From: Poteriospumella lacustris
Taxonomy: Eukaryota; Sar; Chrysophyceae; Chromulinales; Dinobryaceae
Assembly: GCA_008000375.1 (NCBI GenBank)
Contig: SMOI01000037.1
Location: 46,056 to 110,055 of the forward strand
Reading direction: 5' to 3'
Length of the DNA: 64,000 nt
The notes under the pieces were generated by a model. The model did no database searches. It saw only the letters and a list, made by a program, of their open reading frames with translations, and was not told where the DNA came from. A program made the translations under genes and the position numbers. Of this stretch, positions 48,575 through 60,815 are shown piece by piece; the stretch's first letter is position 1; every line of letters starts with the position of its first letter.

Positions 48575-51500
48575 ATGTTCTCATTCTTTTCGAAAAGCTC
48601 AAAGAAAAAGAACCGAAATGAATCGGAAATTCAGCTACCAATTGTCGTGGAGGATACTCCATATGAAGGAGAATTCTCGAAGCACAACCTCCAAGGCTTC
48701 GACATCAAGTCCAGCCTGGATCTTCATGAAATTGAGGCGAAAGTTCGAACGGAAACTGCAGAAGTCCAATGCAATCAAAAGGAAGACAAGAGCACCAAAT
48801 TCAAGAAGAAGAAAACGCTGAAAAAGATCGCCCGGAAGCACTACATGAAGCACTTGGGCGGGGGTCGCGACGTCCGCTTCAAAGTAAGCAGCTGACCGTT
48901 GCTCCTGTTGTTGTTCCTTGACGGCGCTGACAGTGAGTAAATGTAGAAATGGAATCGCGAGCAGCTCGTCTATGCACTCATTCACTACAAGAATTTCCAT
49001 CTTCGCCACGAGAGCTCAATCGATACGGAAGCGCTGCGCGTGAAGTGCGAAGAGTTGTTCGAAGAAGATGACCTCCCCGATCTCCCGCCCCCAATTGCGT
49101 TCGATACGCTGGTCCGATTGATCGTTGTAGTCACTCGGATCCAGCACCGGTGGACGTGCTACTTGTGGCAGAAGAAGCTGCAGCAAGAAGAGGCGGAGAT
49201 AAGTCGCGTTGGCGATGCGGTTGCCGCTGGTGACGTCCCCGAGCTGTTCTCTTCCATGTATGATCTGAACGCCGCCCCGACATCGACCCCGGGAGACCAT
49301 CGAGGTATGTTGAATCGACTTCCTCGTCAACCAAACTAAGGGCGGTCGCTTATTTCTCTCGGCTGCGTTTGATGTGTTGCGGCAGAAGTTGTGCAGGCGG
49401 TGCCATTCGAGCCGGAATCGAACATCGGAGTCAGCGAGGAAGCCGCCGCGAGAGAACAGCGACGTCGCATGGAGGAAGCTTTTCGGCAGCGCCACCGCAC
49501 GATCTTGGATATTCCGTGGAAGCCTCCGAGCATCTCCGAAGCGAAGCTCAACGCCGACTACGTCCACCCTCGCGACCACCACAAGAGGAAGTTCGATTAT
49601 TGGCAGACGTCGACAGGCCGTCATTGCTGTCTGTTCAGTGAGCTTCGTGAGCAATTTGATCTGTGGAACGAAGGAGAAGACTCTGCATTTGTTGCCTTCG
49701 GTCCCGGCATCACCAATTACTTCAAATTCTTGAAATGGGCGTTCTGGGTCTTCTTTCTCCTCTCGATCGCGGCCATCCCGTGCTTGGTGTTGAATGCCTC
49801 TGGCAACTCACAAGTGATGGGGTTGAGCAGTATTGCGCGCACAACCATCGGCAATCTCGCTGTGCGCTCCGCTGGCTACGTCGCCTACAACAACGCGACG
49901 GGTTCGTTCGAGTACAACAGTACCTTCAACAACCTCGTTGCCACTGAGGTCAACATTCGTTTGCCTGGCTGCACTGACTACGGCGAGGGCACCAAGGCCA
50001 CTTGCTATTTGGATGCGGAATCGCTGGCCTTGTTCTACGCGGTGATCGACCTCGTCGTGTCCGTCATCATCTTCGTCGCCTACGTGTGGCTGTCCTACTT
50101 CGAGACGGTGGAAGAACGGTCGCTCACGGCCAATAAATGTAAGGGAATGCCCGTGCACCGGTGTTGCTGCACTGTCGACATTGCTTGACGCTGGATGCTG
50201 CGACGAATAGACCTCATCTCGGACTACACCGTCATGGTCACCGGGTTTGCCCCCTCGACGACGGAGGATGACATTCGCACTCACTTTAACGTGCTGGCCT
50301 CCAAGAACAAGCTCAACGTCGTCGCCGACGTGGTGTTTGCGTACAATAATCGCAGCGAAATCGTGCTGTTCAAGAGGCGAGGCGACTTGGTGCGCAAGAA
50401 GAAGCATTTGACCTTCGTAAGTCACCGCTGCGAATGCCAACGTTACTTCCGCGTCTCATCACCGATGCTTCCCACAGGAGTATCAGCGCAAATTCACCCG
50501 ACTGAAGCATAATCAAGCGCTGGCCATCCAGCGCCAAGAGGAGATCCAGCAAATACTGAGGAATCATCAGTCGAAGCTGAATGCATCCAAGAACGCAACG
50601 GCCGAGGGCGTCTCAACCCCGCGATCCAGCAAAAGCGGCAAAAGTCGCAAGCACCGCAGCCAGAAACACGCGCCATCTCGCCAGCAAACGGTGATCTCAA
50701 TCCCGCCTCCTGTCCTTCCACCAGCGCTGCCGATGCTGAGAGACGAAGAGATGGAGGCCAAGCGCGAGGACCTATTCAAAGAGTTCCGCATCAAAGTCTT
50801 CCATCTCGACAAAGAGCTGACCACAGTCAACCAGCGCCTGCAGCACCTCGCCGCCATGGCGTCCTCCACCACCAATTCTCCGACATCGGCGTCTCCTCGG
50901 CACAGCAGTCGAGATCCGGACGGTGAGGAGTACGAAGATGTGGAGAACGAAGACGACAGCGGCTCCACGCCGTCCGTGTCGATTCATCCCATCGCCGCGT
51001 TCGTGACCTTCCATTACATCACCGACCGAGAGCTGACGCTGAACAAGTATCGCTACTACTCCATCAAGTCGCTTTTCTGCGGAGACAAAGAACTCTTGCT
51101 GAATGGCGCCCGATTGAGAGTCACCCCGGCCCCTGAACCGTCTGTGATCGTTTGGGAGAACCTGGAGTTCTCGTGGTGGGATCGCTTCGTCCGCCGAGCA
51201 TTCACATTTACGATTTCGCTGCTGTTCATCGTCTTCACGCTGGTGATGATCTTCGCCTCCAAATACGTCGAGCAGAAGTCGCTGAGTAACGGGTCGAACA
51301 CGCTGGACCTGTGTCCGACCAACTTCTTCACGTTCTCGGAGGAGCAGCAGCAGGCCATCGTGCACACATACCCCAGCCTGATGTACTGCTACTGCGACGA
51401 TCTGGAGACTTCTGCGACCAATGCCACGTGTCGCAACTACTACGTGCAGCTGGGACAAGCACAAGTCTTGACGTATTTTGCGTCGTTCGTCGTCATCGTC

Positions 51501-53595
51501 GTCAACAACTTGATGGAAAGGGCTCTGCGTTGGGCAGCGCAGTTCGAGCTGCATCGCTCGTTGGACGGCTTGTCCATGTCCATCTTCCTGCGCCTGTTCG
51601 TGTTGAAGTACATTAACACCGCTGCGGTCTTCTTCATCAATTCCAACAAAACGATTCTGCAGCACGTGTTCGGGCTGCACTCGGACGACTCCGCGCTGGA
51701 GTTCGGCACGACGTGGTACAACACCGTCGCGGTGACGATCGTGTTGGTGCAGCTTGGCGACATCTTCAACGCGCATTCGCGGTCCGCGATGCAGTACTTC
51801 TTCCTGCAGCAGCGCAAGGAGGCCTTTCAGCGTGTTGCGGTGGATCCAAATCTCGCAGGGGCAGCCGCTGCTGCGACTGGAGAGACCGCCCTTAACCCCA
51901 CAGCGGACAGCAGCGATGATGCCGAGGAGTTGGAGGATGTCGAATTGGGCGCGAAGAGCCCTTCCGGGGCTAAATCACTGCCTCGCAAGCCAAGCAGCTG
52001 GCTCTTTCAAATGTTGCCAGAAGCGCAGCAGCGGGCTTACGAGAGTCACCTGTACGAGAAGGCGCTGACGCAGGAGGAGATGAACCAGCTGGTCATGGGC
52101 CCAGACTTTGAGTTCGCCTTCAATTATGCGCAGATCATGTCGACGTTCTTCGTGTGTCTGACGTTCTCGACGGGCATCCCCATCCTGTACCCCATCGCGG
52201 CCTTCAACTTCCTGCTCTTCTACTTCATGGAGAAGTACATGTTCATCCACCTGTACAAGATCCCGCCGCACTTCACCACATTGGTGGGGAGACGGGCAAC
52301 GCGCCTGATTCCTGTGGCCCTGCTAATGCATCTATCGATGTCTATCTGGATGCTCTCGAACAACGAACTGTTCTCTTCGGCTGCGTACAATAACGGCGAC
52401 GTCTCCTCGGCTTCAGGTGATGGGGCTGCAGAGCACGGCTCCGTCTTGTCGTCGTGGTCGTTCGGCACTACGCTGGAGCGTAAGCTGACCGGCACAGCTA
52501 CGCTGCCCCTCTTTCTCATGCTGCTCGCCGTCGTTGTGGTGCATTTCTTATATTGGTATTGTCTCCAAGCGACGCACGTGGTGCGGCGTGCGGTCGATTT
52601 CTTCTTCGGCTCATGCATCCAGCAGTGCCTGGAGAAGTCGATTGTCCTTCAGCACCGCACGAAGAAGAGGCCGTTTCTCCAGTGTATGCGCGCGGGCAAC
52701 TTCGAAGGTGTTCTGTCGTACAACCTCCTTTACAACGTGGAGTACAAGAAGGCGTTCGAGTCTGCGTGGCACTACATCGTCTCCAATGGAGATATCCGCG
52801 TGATGTACGCGATGAAGCTGCGCGCGAAGACGTCGCGAGAAGATGAAGATTACCGACTGGCAGAGGTAAGCACATTTCGTTGTTCCTTTACTGCTGTATT
52901 TCGTCCTCATTATCGCGGTTCAACGCGTGTAGAAACTGATTCGGCGCGCCATCGTCAAGAGAATTGAGGCTCGCAGCAACATTCACCACGTGCGCCCCGT
53001 CGTTCCGCACCTCACTCCGCTGAATCACAGCTTCTACCACAAATTGGCCTCTGCCGCAAGTGACGTTCTCGACGCATTCGAACAGGAGCAACTCGCCGTC
53101 GCCGCTGCGCAGCACTCTCCGCAACTGCTCGCCAACAGTGACCGTGGTTCTCCCACCGGAAGACCGTCCTTGCTGAACCGCTCGTCGTCGTCGCTCAGCA
53201 GCGTTGAAATCGACGCAGCTGGCATGTCTCCGGACGTGAACTCACCGGTGCAGCCCTTTGTCCACCAGTACTCACACGACGACACGCAAGACGACGGCAA
53301 CGGCCGGTACACCAACTACACCTCTCTGCAGAGCAGCAGTAGCGGCAGCGTACCGGTGCCTGTGCGACTCACCACCCCCGTGCGCACGCAACAACCTTCC
53401 TACCCTCACGAGGGCCACTCTCACTACTCCCATCCTCCGCATCAGACGCAGTCATTTCATCGCCCGATGACCCATAGTCATCACCCTGCGCCGCACATAA
53501 TGCAGCCACATCGAATGGGCCCTCCGCCTTCGACCGCCGGCATGTACTCTCAGCAGCCGTTTCACAGTAATGAACCGCGGTATAGCTATCATTGA
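48575..53595 (+). CDS. OSCA/CSC1/TMEM63-like membrane channel, paralogue A
   Basis: Six exons: 48575-48883, 48947-49304, 49386-50138, 50211-50416, 50478-52865, 52933-53595; 1558 residues. A basic cytosolic N-terminus (about 330 residues) precedes TM1 (FKFLKWAFWVFFLL), then a luminal loop and TM2. A large cytosolic loop has an RRM-like start (VMVTGFAPSTTEDDIRTHF) and ends at EPSVIVWENLEF, the AP-x-x-V-x-W-x-NL type motif of the DUF221/OSCA core. Then come a multi-TM core (about 770-1240, with YFASFVVIVVNN and YPIAAFNFLLFYFMEK) and a His/Pro/Gln-rich tail. The family forms mechanosensitive or hyperosmolality-gated cation channels. Family assignment rests on motif memory; TMC- or TMEM16-like proteins are alternatives. 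A diverged paralogue lies at 60816-64000. Confidence 0.82.
52128..52276 (+). repeat. 149-bp tract identical to paralogue B
   Basis: Base-for-base identical to the reverse complement of 62020-62168, including third codon positions, while both flanks differ at many synonymous sites. It encodes the YAQIMSTFFV to PPHFT part of the channel core. Best explained by recent gene conversion. Confidence 0.93.
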
Positions 53596-54893
53596 GGCCC
53601 AGCGGCAGCGATCACCGTTGTTTCTCCTCCGTCGACCCTCTTAGCACGAGCCATGCCTCATTTGGATTCGTTCACTCTTCTTTTCCCTCGTATTCGTTAC
53701 CACCCCCTCTTTCTTCGTTCGTCGATCTGTTTTTGCCGAGCGCAGCAGTCGTTATTGCCCAGAACTTTGTTTTTCATTTCGTGTGGTTTTTCATCGCAAG
53801 GATCTGCACCGCTGAAGATTCGCGGTATATCGAAATAGAAACAGTTTCGCGAAAGTGGGCCCCGGTGCCTCAATTGATTCGTGACAATTGAAGTTTCTCC
53901 ATTGTCCCGGAGCCTTGTTTTAGTTGTTAGTGCTCTTTCACGTGGAGATATTTGCTTTGTTCCTTTGTTTGTGCTTTTCCGATCGGTGGTGAATGGGCGG
54001 ATAGCTGTCTTCCCTTCGCGCCCCTTTGCTATCTTTTGTCTCTTTCAACCACTCTAATCCGCATGTGGCACCCCAAGAAGGTGTCGAACGTTCCCTGTCC
54101 CCCCTCCCCCCGTGAAAGTGATTCGTCGCCACTGCTGAATACTCTTCAGTCCGCTGCCTGCTACAACTCTGCACCCTCGTCATCATCTCCAGTGTTTCTT
54201 TCGTTTGTCCCCCAGTCCGCCTTTTGCCTTTGTTGTTGGTAGCTTCTCGACGGCGCAGCGCTAGAGCCGCGGGCTGTCATCGCTGCGTTCGGTTGGCTGC
54301 TATTGATTTTGTTGCTGTTTCTTCTCAGTTGTGGTGGCGTCTTTTGTTGTGCTGTGACATTTCCATTGCATTTCCCCTCGTCAGATCTACAGTAAGCCTT
54401 CCTACTCCAGCTTACCCTCTTCTTCACTGTTTGCTTGTGCTCTTTCTTTATGCTCGTGTGTTGTCTCATCCGTGGTGACTACGACCGACCCTTCATCGGT
54501 TCTGCGCGACCCAGTCGAATGGCGGTGAGGACCTCATGAAAGCCGTGAAATCTCGCGTGGAGGGGTCATCGAATTAATCCCTCAGCAGTCGTGAAGGGAT
54601 TCTTCGTCCCCTGCCTCGTTCTGCGACCGGGCATCGCCCTGTGTGCCGGTCGCCCATTCGTTTCTAGACTTAAAATGATGCCAAGTGTAGTCTTCTTGTG
54701 ATCCTGCTTGCTGGTGGTCGTCTATGTTTGCGTTTGTTCAGTTTGTAGCGTAGCGGATCAACTCTTCGGACGGTGTTCGGAGTTATTTTTTGTCAACATA
54801 CTTAAATTCCTCACAAGAACATGGGCAGCAGAGTAGGCAGGAAGTGCAGGTGCAGCATTCAATCGACAGGCATCGACAAGTATACTGGTCCGA
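53596..54893. other. Convergent intergenic region
   Basis: 1298 bp between convergent genes, T-rich on the plus strand, probably two long 3' UTRs. The segment 54480-54660 is GC-richer with some inverted-repeat character, but I could not fold it into a known RNA. No tRNA, snoRNA boxes or open frame convinced me. Confidence 0.45.
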
Positions 54894-55894
54894 CTAATTC
54901 GTCTCGCCAGAGGGTTGCGACGTGACCGACGGAGAGTTGGTCACGTTGCCAGCGGGAGCAGTGTTTGGGGAGGACGAGTAGTTGTTGTTGCCGGTGTTGT
55001 AGTTATTGCCGGTGTAGCTGCGATTTCCTCGACCGGCGGGATTACCGCCTTGGTTGTTGTACCCACCACGGCCACCACCGCGTCCAGCTCCGGGAGGTCT
55101 GTAGGGAGCAGTGCGCTTTAATTGAGAGGACGATAGCAGTCTACAGGGTCACCGAGAACACTTACCGAGGGTTGCGCTTGTCGCCGCCCATGTGTTGCAT
55201 GTTGTAATTGGGGACGCCCATCGGAACGCCACCAGGCCCTGCGGTAGGAGGCATGTGGCCCATCGCAGCGGCGTTGGCGGGGTTCATGGCGGGGTTCACC
55301 GACGGCACGGCACCCATCATCATCTGGGTGCCGTTCGGGGCCATCATCATGGCACCGGGTTGGACGTTGGGATACTGCACATATGCGTTGTTCACGTAGC
55401 CGTTCTGGCCCATGACAGCAGGCGCCCCGGTGGGGGCGTAGTAGGCCATGTTGGGGTCGTAGTACATGTAGCCAGCGGTTGGCGCGGCGCCAGGAGCTGC
55501 AACGCCAGGGTTGCCAGCGGCGTTGGGTGTGGTGGCAGCGGCAGGGTTCGGGGTTCCTCCAGGAGTGGAAGGATTATTGGTCGCCGCATTGGGCGTCGCC
55601 GTGCCTGCAGGAGCACCCGGTTGGCCAGCCGCATTGGGCGAGCCATACATCTGGGCGGCACCCGGAACGCCAGGGTACTGCATGTAATACACACCGTACT
55701 GCTGAGCCATTTGCGGTTGCATGTTGGAGTAGTCGTAGAAATATTGCTGCGGCGCGCCGGTGGCCTGCTGGTAGTAACCCTGGTATGGATAGGCGGAGGC
55801 GTACATCATCTGTTGTTGTTGTTGCTGCTGGTTCATCGGCATCGGGTAGAAGGACTGCGCGCCAGCATTCATGGTCACCATCATCTCTTGCTGC

Positions 55895-55935
<41 letters not shown>

Positions 55936-58779
55936 CTGCTGCTGTTGCTGCTGTTGTTGCTGCTGCCAGCTAGGCGTCGTGGGTCCCTGCGGCGTCGTTA
56001 TGCTGCTATTCTGATTGCTTTGACCAGTGCCCGGTGTGTGCGGGTGGTAATGGTGGCCCTGCTGCTGTTGCGAGTAGTACTGGTTGTTGCCGCCGGCGTT
56101 CGCGTGGTTCATGGCGTACTGCGGAGGCGTCTGTGGTGGCGGCTGAGCGTGGAGCTGTGGCGACATCATCGGCTTCACACTGGGCGAGTCGCGACGGTCG
56201 GCGCCGCTGTTCGCCGCCGAAGACGAAGACACCGCCGGAGGCGGCATACCGGCAAGGTTCGGGGTGGACGGTGTAGGTGCCGTGTGCAACGTGGAAGTGG
56301 GCGGCGTCTGAGGCACGCCCGCCGAGGAAGCGCGGGAAGGCGCGGTGACGGTGTTCGTGGCAGGCGCGGACGTCGCGTGGGCGCCAGAGCTGCTACTGGA
56401 ACTGTTGGCCGCGGCGTTGGTGCTCGACGCAGGCGCCGTGGTGGTCGTTGGTGCAACAGGTTGAGCCGAGTAGTAGCCGGTGCTCGATGGAGTGTACGCA
56501 GGGGCCCCAGCGTTGTAGGGAGCAGAGTAACCACTGTGCTGATACTGGTGGTGGTGGTGGGGCGCTTGCTGGTGGTGCTGGTGATGATGCTGCGGCGCGT
56601 GATGCACAGGCGCTGCGTGGTGAGTTGTCGCAGCAGCCGGGGACGCAGTTGGCACAGTAGCCGCGGGAGGCACAGGGACCACGACGGGGACCACCGCAGG
56701 AGCGGGGGGAGCGGGGGGCACAACAGGGACGACAGCCGGCGCGGGAGCTGCAGGCGCGACGGGAGCATGATGCGGCGCAGCGACGGGCGGAACTGGCACC
56801 ACCGGTGCTGGAGGCAACGGGGGAGCGATGTACGCGCCGTACCCAGAAGAGACGGCAGGTGGTGGAGGCACTCCGCTTGCTCCAGCGGCATGAGGAGGAG
56901 CAATGATGGGCACGCCCGTGCTACTGAACTGAGCGGTCGCAACCAACGGAGGCATCGGTGGAGCAGCGCCGGCAGCCAGAACTGGTGCGGTAATTGGGAG
57001 AGGCACAGCAGCTGGCACCGGGGGCATCGCAGGAACAGTGAACTTGGGGACAAACTCCGTCACATTCACGTTCCACTTGAACTCGGTGGCGTTGGGGTTC
57101 AGCTTAGACGTCGACGAAGGGGCGGCGGCGGCGGCGACAGGAGCAGTCGCAGGCTTCGCGGTCTCCTTCTCCGCAGTTGCTACAGGAGCTGCAGCTGGGA
57201 CCGTCTTCTCGGTCTGAGTAGGTGCAGTAGTTGCTTCCTTGGCAGCAGGAGCGGCGGCGGCCGCCGGAGCAGGTGCGGCGGTTGTCTGAGCAGCTGCGGC
57301 AGTGGCGGCGGGCGGCTCCGCAGCTTTCACTGGAGAGCCCGCCCCGCCAACCTGAAGACCAGGAGGAGCAGACTTAGCCGCGGGAGCAGCCGCGGGAGCC
57401 GAGGTAGCAGGAGCAGCAGTCTTTGCCGCGCGCTGAGCGGGAGGGGTGGAGGCAGGCGGAGCCTGCGTGGCCTCGCCCGCACGACGAGACGGGGGCTGAT
57501 ACACGTTACCGTTAGCGGGAGCAGTTCCACGGCCAGCAGCACCCGCACCGCGACCAGCAGCACCTGCGCCACGACCAGCAGCATCCAATTGGAGCTTTCG
57601 ATCCCACGCACCACGACCGGCCGCGCCTTTACTCGCCGCACCGCCGCCTTGGCGCCAAGAGCCGGTGTCAGGACCAGGATAATCCTCGCGGAAGACACCA
57701 GAGTACAACGCTTCCTCATCGATTTCGCCCTCATTCAACTGCCCACGCTCCTCGCGCAAGTGGATGTTGTCTGCCTGATTGCCTTCGATCTCACGAGCGA
57801 TGCGCTCCGCACGTTGCACAGCTTCGGGGCTGAGCTTGTCGACCTCCAGCTTCTTGGTGTACAAGTTCTCGTCATAGGTGGACTTGACGTTGAACAATCG
57901 ACGATTCGCCTCGAATTGATCCCATCCTGCGCCGGACGACGACTCTAACGACGTGGTCGTGGTAGGGTCGAGCCACGCAGTAGACACTCCCTCCAACTCA
58001 CGGCCTCGCAAGTGGCTGATGTCTTTGCGCTTGGTCGCGGCGTCGGTCTTGAACTCTTGTGTGGCGACCTTGGCCGTTTGAGCAGGCTTTCCTTGGACGG
58101 AGACTATCGTGGCGTAGTCCAAGATGAGTGAAGAGCCGCGAGGCACATCGCGAGCGGGATTTCCCGCCTCGAGCACTTCGACGGCCTTCAAGATAACCTG
58201 CTTCTGCTTCGCTCCTTCAAACAGCGTCGCCGCATGAAGCAAGCCTTTCAAAACAGTTCCATCGGCCAATTCCACACGAACTTCTTTTCCCTGTGAATCC
58301 ATCGCACGAACAACATTGTCAACGAACTGCGCGCGGACGTTGCGAGGCGACAGACACTTACGGTGAGGGCGATGATGGCGTTGCGAAATGTGAAGCGGTG
58401 AGAGTCGCGACTAGCTTGTTGCAAAGCTGCACAAAGAGTCGTGTTAGACACGAGAGGCGAAAACGAGCGCATTGCGGACCATACCATCCAGAAATGATCT
58501 GTACGCGGCGATGCCATTATCGGTGGCTTCCGCAGTGGGAGCAGTCGCAGTAGCAGCCGCAGTGGCAGCTGTAGTGGTTACTGGCGAAGTAGATGGGCTT
58601 GTAGCTGCTGACGCCTTAGCAGGGGCGTTGGCAGGAGCATTGGCAGGAGCCGCCGCAGCTGGTGTAGTGGCTGGTTTAGGTGCCGCCGCATTGCCATTGG
58701 TGGCGCCTTGCGCAATGCTAGCCCATGACTTGGGGGCCGCCTTTGGCGCAGCATTTGCAGCAGGAGGTTTGGATGCCAT
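54894..58779 (-). CDS. ATXN2: Ataxin-2 homologue (Lsm, LsmAD, PAM2, polyQ, RGG)
   Basis: Four exons: 58485-58779, 58362-58426, 55166-58290, 54894-55098; 1229 residues. Ataxin-2/Pbp1 binds RNA and poly(A)-binding protein and promotes stress granules and translational control. An Ala/Pro-rich N-terminus precedes an Lsm fold (about 109-187, NAIIALTGKEVRVELADGTV) and the LsmAD domain (about 243-296, WDQFEANRRLFNVKSTYDEN). A PAM2-like motif (KLNPNATEF) lies near 516. Long Pro/Ala/His-rich low-complexity follows, with a polyQ tract at about 896-921, Met/Asn/Gly/Gln-rich repeats, and a final exon with RG/RGG and Asn-rich sequence (GAGRGGGRGGY). The second intron acceptor was set at 58291 because that restores a continuous Lsm strand; a nearer AG would give a 35-nt intron. 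Confidence 0.9.
55888..55965 (-). repeat. PolyQ-coding CAG/CAA tract in ataxin-2
   Basis: 26 consecutive glutamine codons on the minus strand, mostly CAG with interspersed CAA. The interruptions should limit slippage. A shorter Q run lies nearby at about 55811-55830. Confidence 0.95.
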
Positions 58780-59357
58780 TGTCGGTCAGAGAGGAACAAA
58801 AATTTGACTGACAAACTATCCAAGAAGTGAAAATAAATAAATGTAGCAATCGGGAAGAGAATCGACAGCACAAAACCGGTACAAATACCAAACCAGTTCG
58901 CTGATCGATCCAGTTGCAAACACTACAACACCCGTGCTTTCAACAAAAAGTGAATGCTACGAACGATCGACTTGACCAAAAGTTTAGAGATGGCGTGCGA
59001 CCGAGCAGACTCCCGACCACCTCTCACGAGCTGCGCATCCAAAATAAGAAACGGGGTCAAATTCTGCGACCACTGTCCGGCGACAAATCCGGGGATTCCC
59101 CACAGGCCCCACACACCATCTCTCCGTCCGTCGGTTAGAAGTGTTGTGTGGCTGCTGGGAAGTGCCTGTCCTTTGTCGCTTGTCGCCGTCGCGTCGCCTT
59201 GTCCTTTGTCAGCGGTCAGCTTCAACAATGATCAGTGCTCAGCGGTAGTGTCGACCTCGCCTCGCAGAAGATGGAACAATCCACGAAAGATTGCCAAGCA
59301 CACGCAGGGTAATCACTTTCTGTCGATACCATCGTAGGGATTCTCTTGTCGTTAGCC
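58780..59357. promoter_or_regulatory. Divergent promoter region, ataxin-2 / enoyl-CoA hydratase
   Basis: 578 bp between divergent ATGs, AT-rich near the ataxin-2 start (58800-58930). No gene or repeat recognised. Confidence 0.4.
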
Positions 59358-60324
59358 ATGTTCCACTCCTTCCGCACCTCCGTCGTCCGCTCTGGTCGCT
59401 TGTACATGAGCACTGGTAAGACGTACAAGAACATCTTGACCGAAACTCGTGGCAAGGTCGGTTTGATCACCTTGAACCGCCCCAAGGCGTTGAACGCTCT
59501 TTGCAATGAGCTGTTGGCTGAAGTTATTGAGGCTGGTCGTGCCTTCGACAAGGACCCCAACGTTGGATGCATCGTTTTGACCGGTACGGTGCTCCACCTG
59601 CACACAGATTCTCTGGTCCATTGAATGACTCTGTGGTATTTTTTAGGATCTGAGAAAGCTTTCGCTGCCGGTGCCGACATCAAGGAGATGCAGCCTTTGA
59701 CCTACGTCGATTGCTACAGCCAGAACTTGTTCTCCAACTGGGTCGAGGTCGCTCGCTTGTCGAAGCCTGTAAGTCTCTCGCCCGATGGTCGCCGTAGAAG
59801 CCATATGTGTTGATAACGGTGGGTATTGGTGGGTGTAGGTGATTGCCGCTGTCTCTGGTTACGCTTTGGGCGGTGGATGCGAGTTGGCTATGACTTGCGA
59901 CATGATCATCGCTGCGGACAACGCCAAGTTCGGCCAGCCCGAGATCGCCTTGGGTGTCATCCCTGGCGGCGGCGGAACTCAGCGCTTGGTCCGTGCCATC
60001 GGCAAGTCCAAGGCCATGCACATGATCTTGACTGGCGAGATGATCGATGCGCAACAGGCTGAGCGCGACGGCCTCGTCTCGAAGGTCGTGCCCAAGGCCG
60101 AGCTGTTGACGTACACTTTCCAAGTGGCCGACAAGATCGCCTCGTTCTCGCAACCTGCCGTCGCGATGTGCAAGGAGACGGTTAACGCCTCCTATGAAAT
60201 GACGTTGGACCAAGGCCTGCGCTTCGAGCGCCGCATGTTCCACTCGCTGTTCGCCCTGGAGGACCAGAAGGAGGGCATGAGCGCCTTCGTCGAGAAGCGC
60301 ACCCCCAACTGGAAGCACAAGTAA
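59358..60324 (+). CDS. ECHS1: Mitochondrial short-chain enoyl-CoA hydratase (crotonase)
   Basis: Three exons, 59358-59583, 59647-59768 and 59839-60324, joining to 277 residues. It hydrates 2-trans-enoyl-CoA in beta-oxidation and branched-chain amino-acid breakdown. A short basic, Ser-rich N-terminus ([17 protein letters not shown]) looks like a mitochondrial presequence. Crotonase landmarks: [10 protein letters not shown]; the oxyanion-hole segment [26 protein letters not shown] with the first catalytic Glu; and [20 protein letters not shown] with the second. Both catalytic glutamates are present, so it should be active. Codon use is noticeably richer in TTG and GGT than its neighbours, suggesting high expression. 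The first intron has a GTACGG donor. TGTAACAT at 60354-60361 is a candidate 3' element. Confidence 0.95.
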
Positions 60325-60815
60325 ACAGCTGGCCCTGCCCCGACGCTTCATTCTGTAACATAGACTATCGCTTCTCGCCATCGAGCGCGCGGTGTTGGGT
60401 GACGCGAGTTAAAGATTCTTACAGGGCGGACGGCTGCGACGTTGGCAGGCGCCGTCCGAGAGATCGATGGAGGATACCTCGACCCAACGGTGCGAAGCCG
60501 ATGGTCGATGGTACACGCGCCCGCTCGCCGCGGGCCACAGCGCTCAAAACAAAACGCTCCATCAGAGCAAAGCAAAACATACCAAACGAGAGACGAGCAT
60601 CGCCCGTGCGGCGCGCCACGCGGCCAGCGACAGACACATAAACGAGAGAGAGAGGAGAACACGAGACACCCACACTGCACACTTCACGCGAGGCACACGG
60701 CCAGCGACACAGCGATGGAGACAGAGGGGAAGAGACACGAACACGAGATGAGACGACGAAGCGGACGGACACGCACACGCACAGGGGAGAGAGGCCGTTC
60801 GACAGGACACGGCGA
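60325..60815. other. Convergent intergenic region
   Basis: 491 bp between convergent genes. It is purine/AC-rich on the plus strand around 60640-60800 (repeated ACACG and GAGA words). It probably holds two 3' UTRs; open frames on both strands read Arg-rich peptides and are not convincing. Confidence 0.45.

Noticed and set aside
54480-54660. Possible structured ncRNA or snoRNA
   Set aside because: GC-richer with some complementarity, but no convincing C/D or H/ACA boxes, tRNA arms or conserved RNA core could be identified by eye.
58327-58361. A 35-nt intron in ataxin-2 ending at the nearest AG
   Set aside because: Far shorter than every other intron here (58-101 nt), and it inserts residues inside the first Lsm strand. 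The AG at 58291 gives a 71-nt intron and an intact Lsm sequence.
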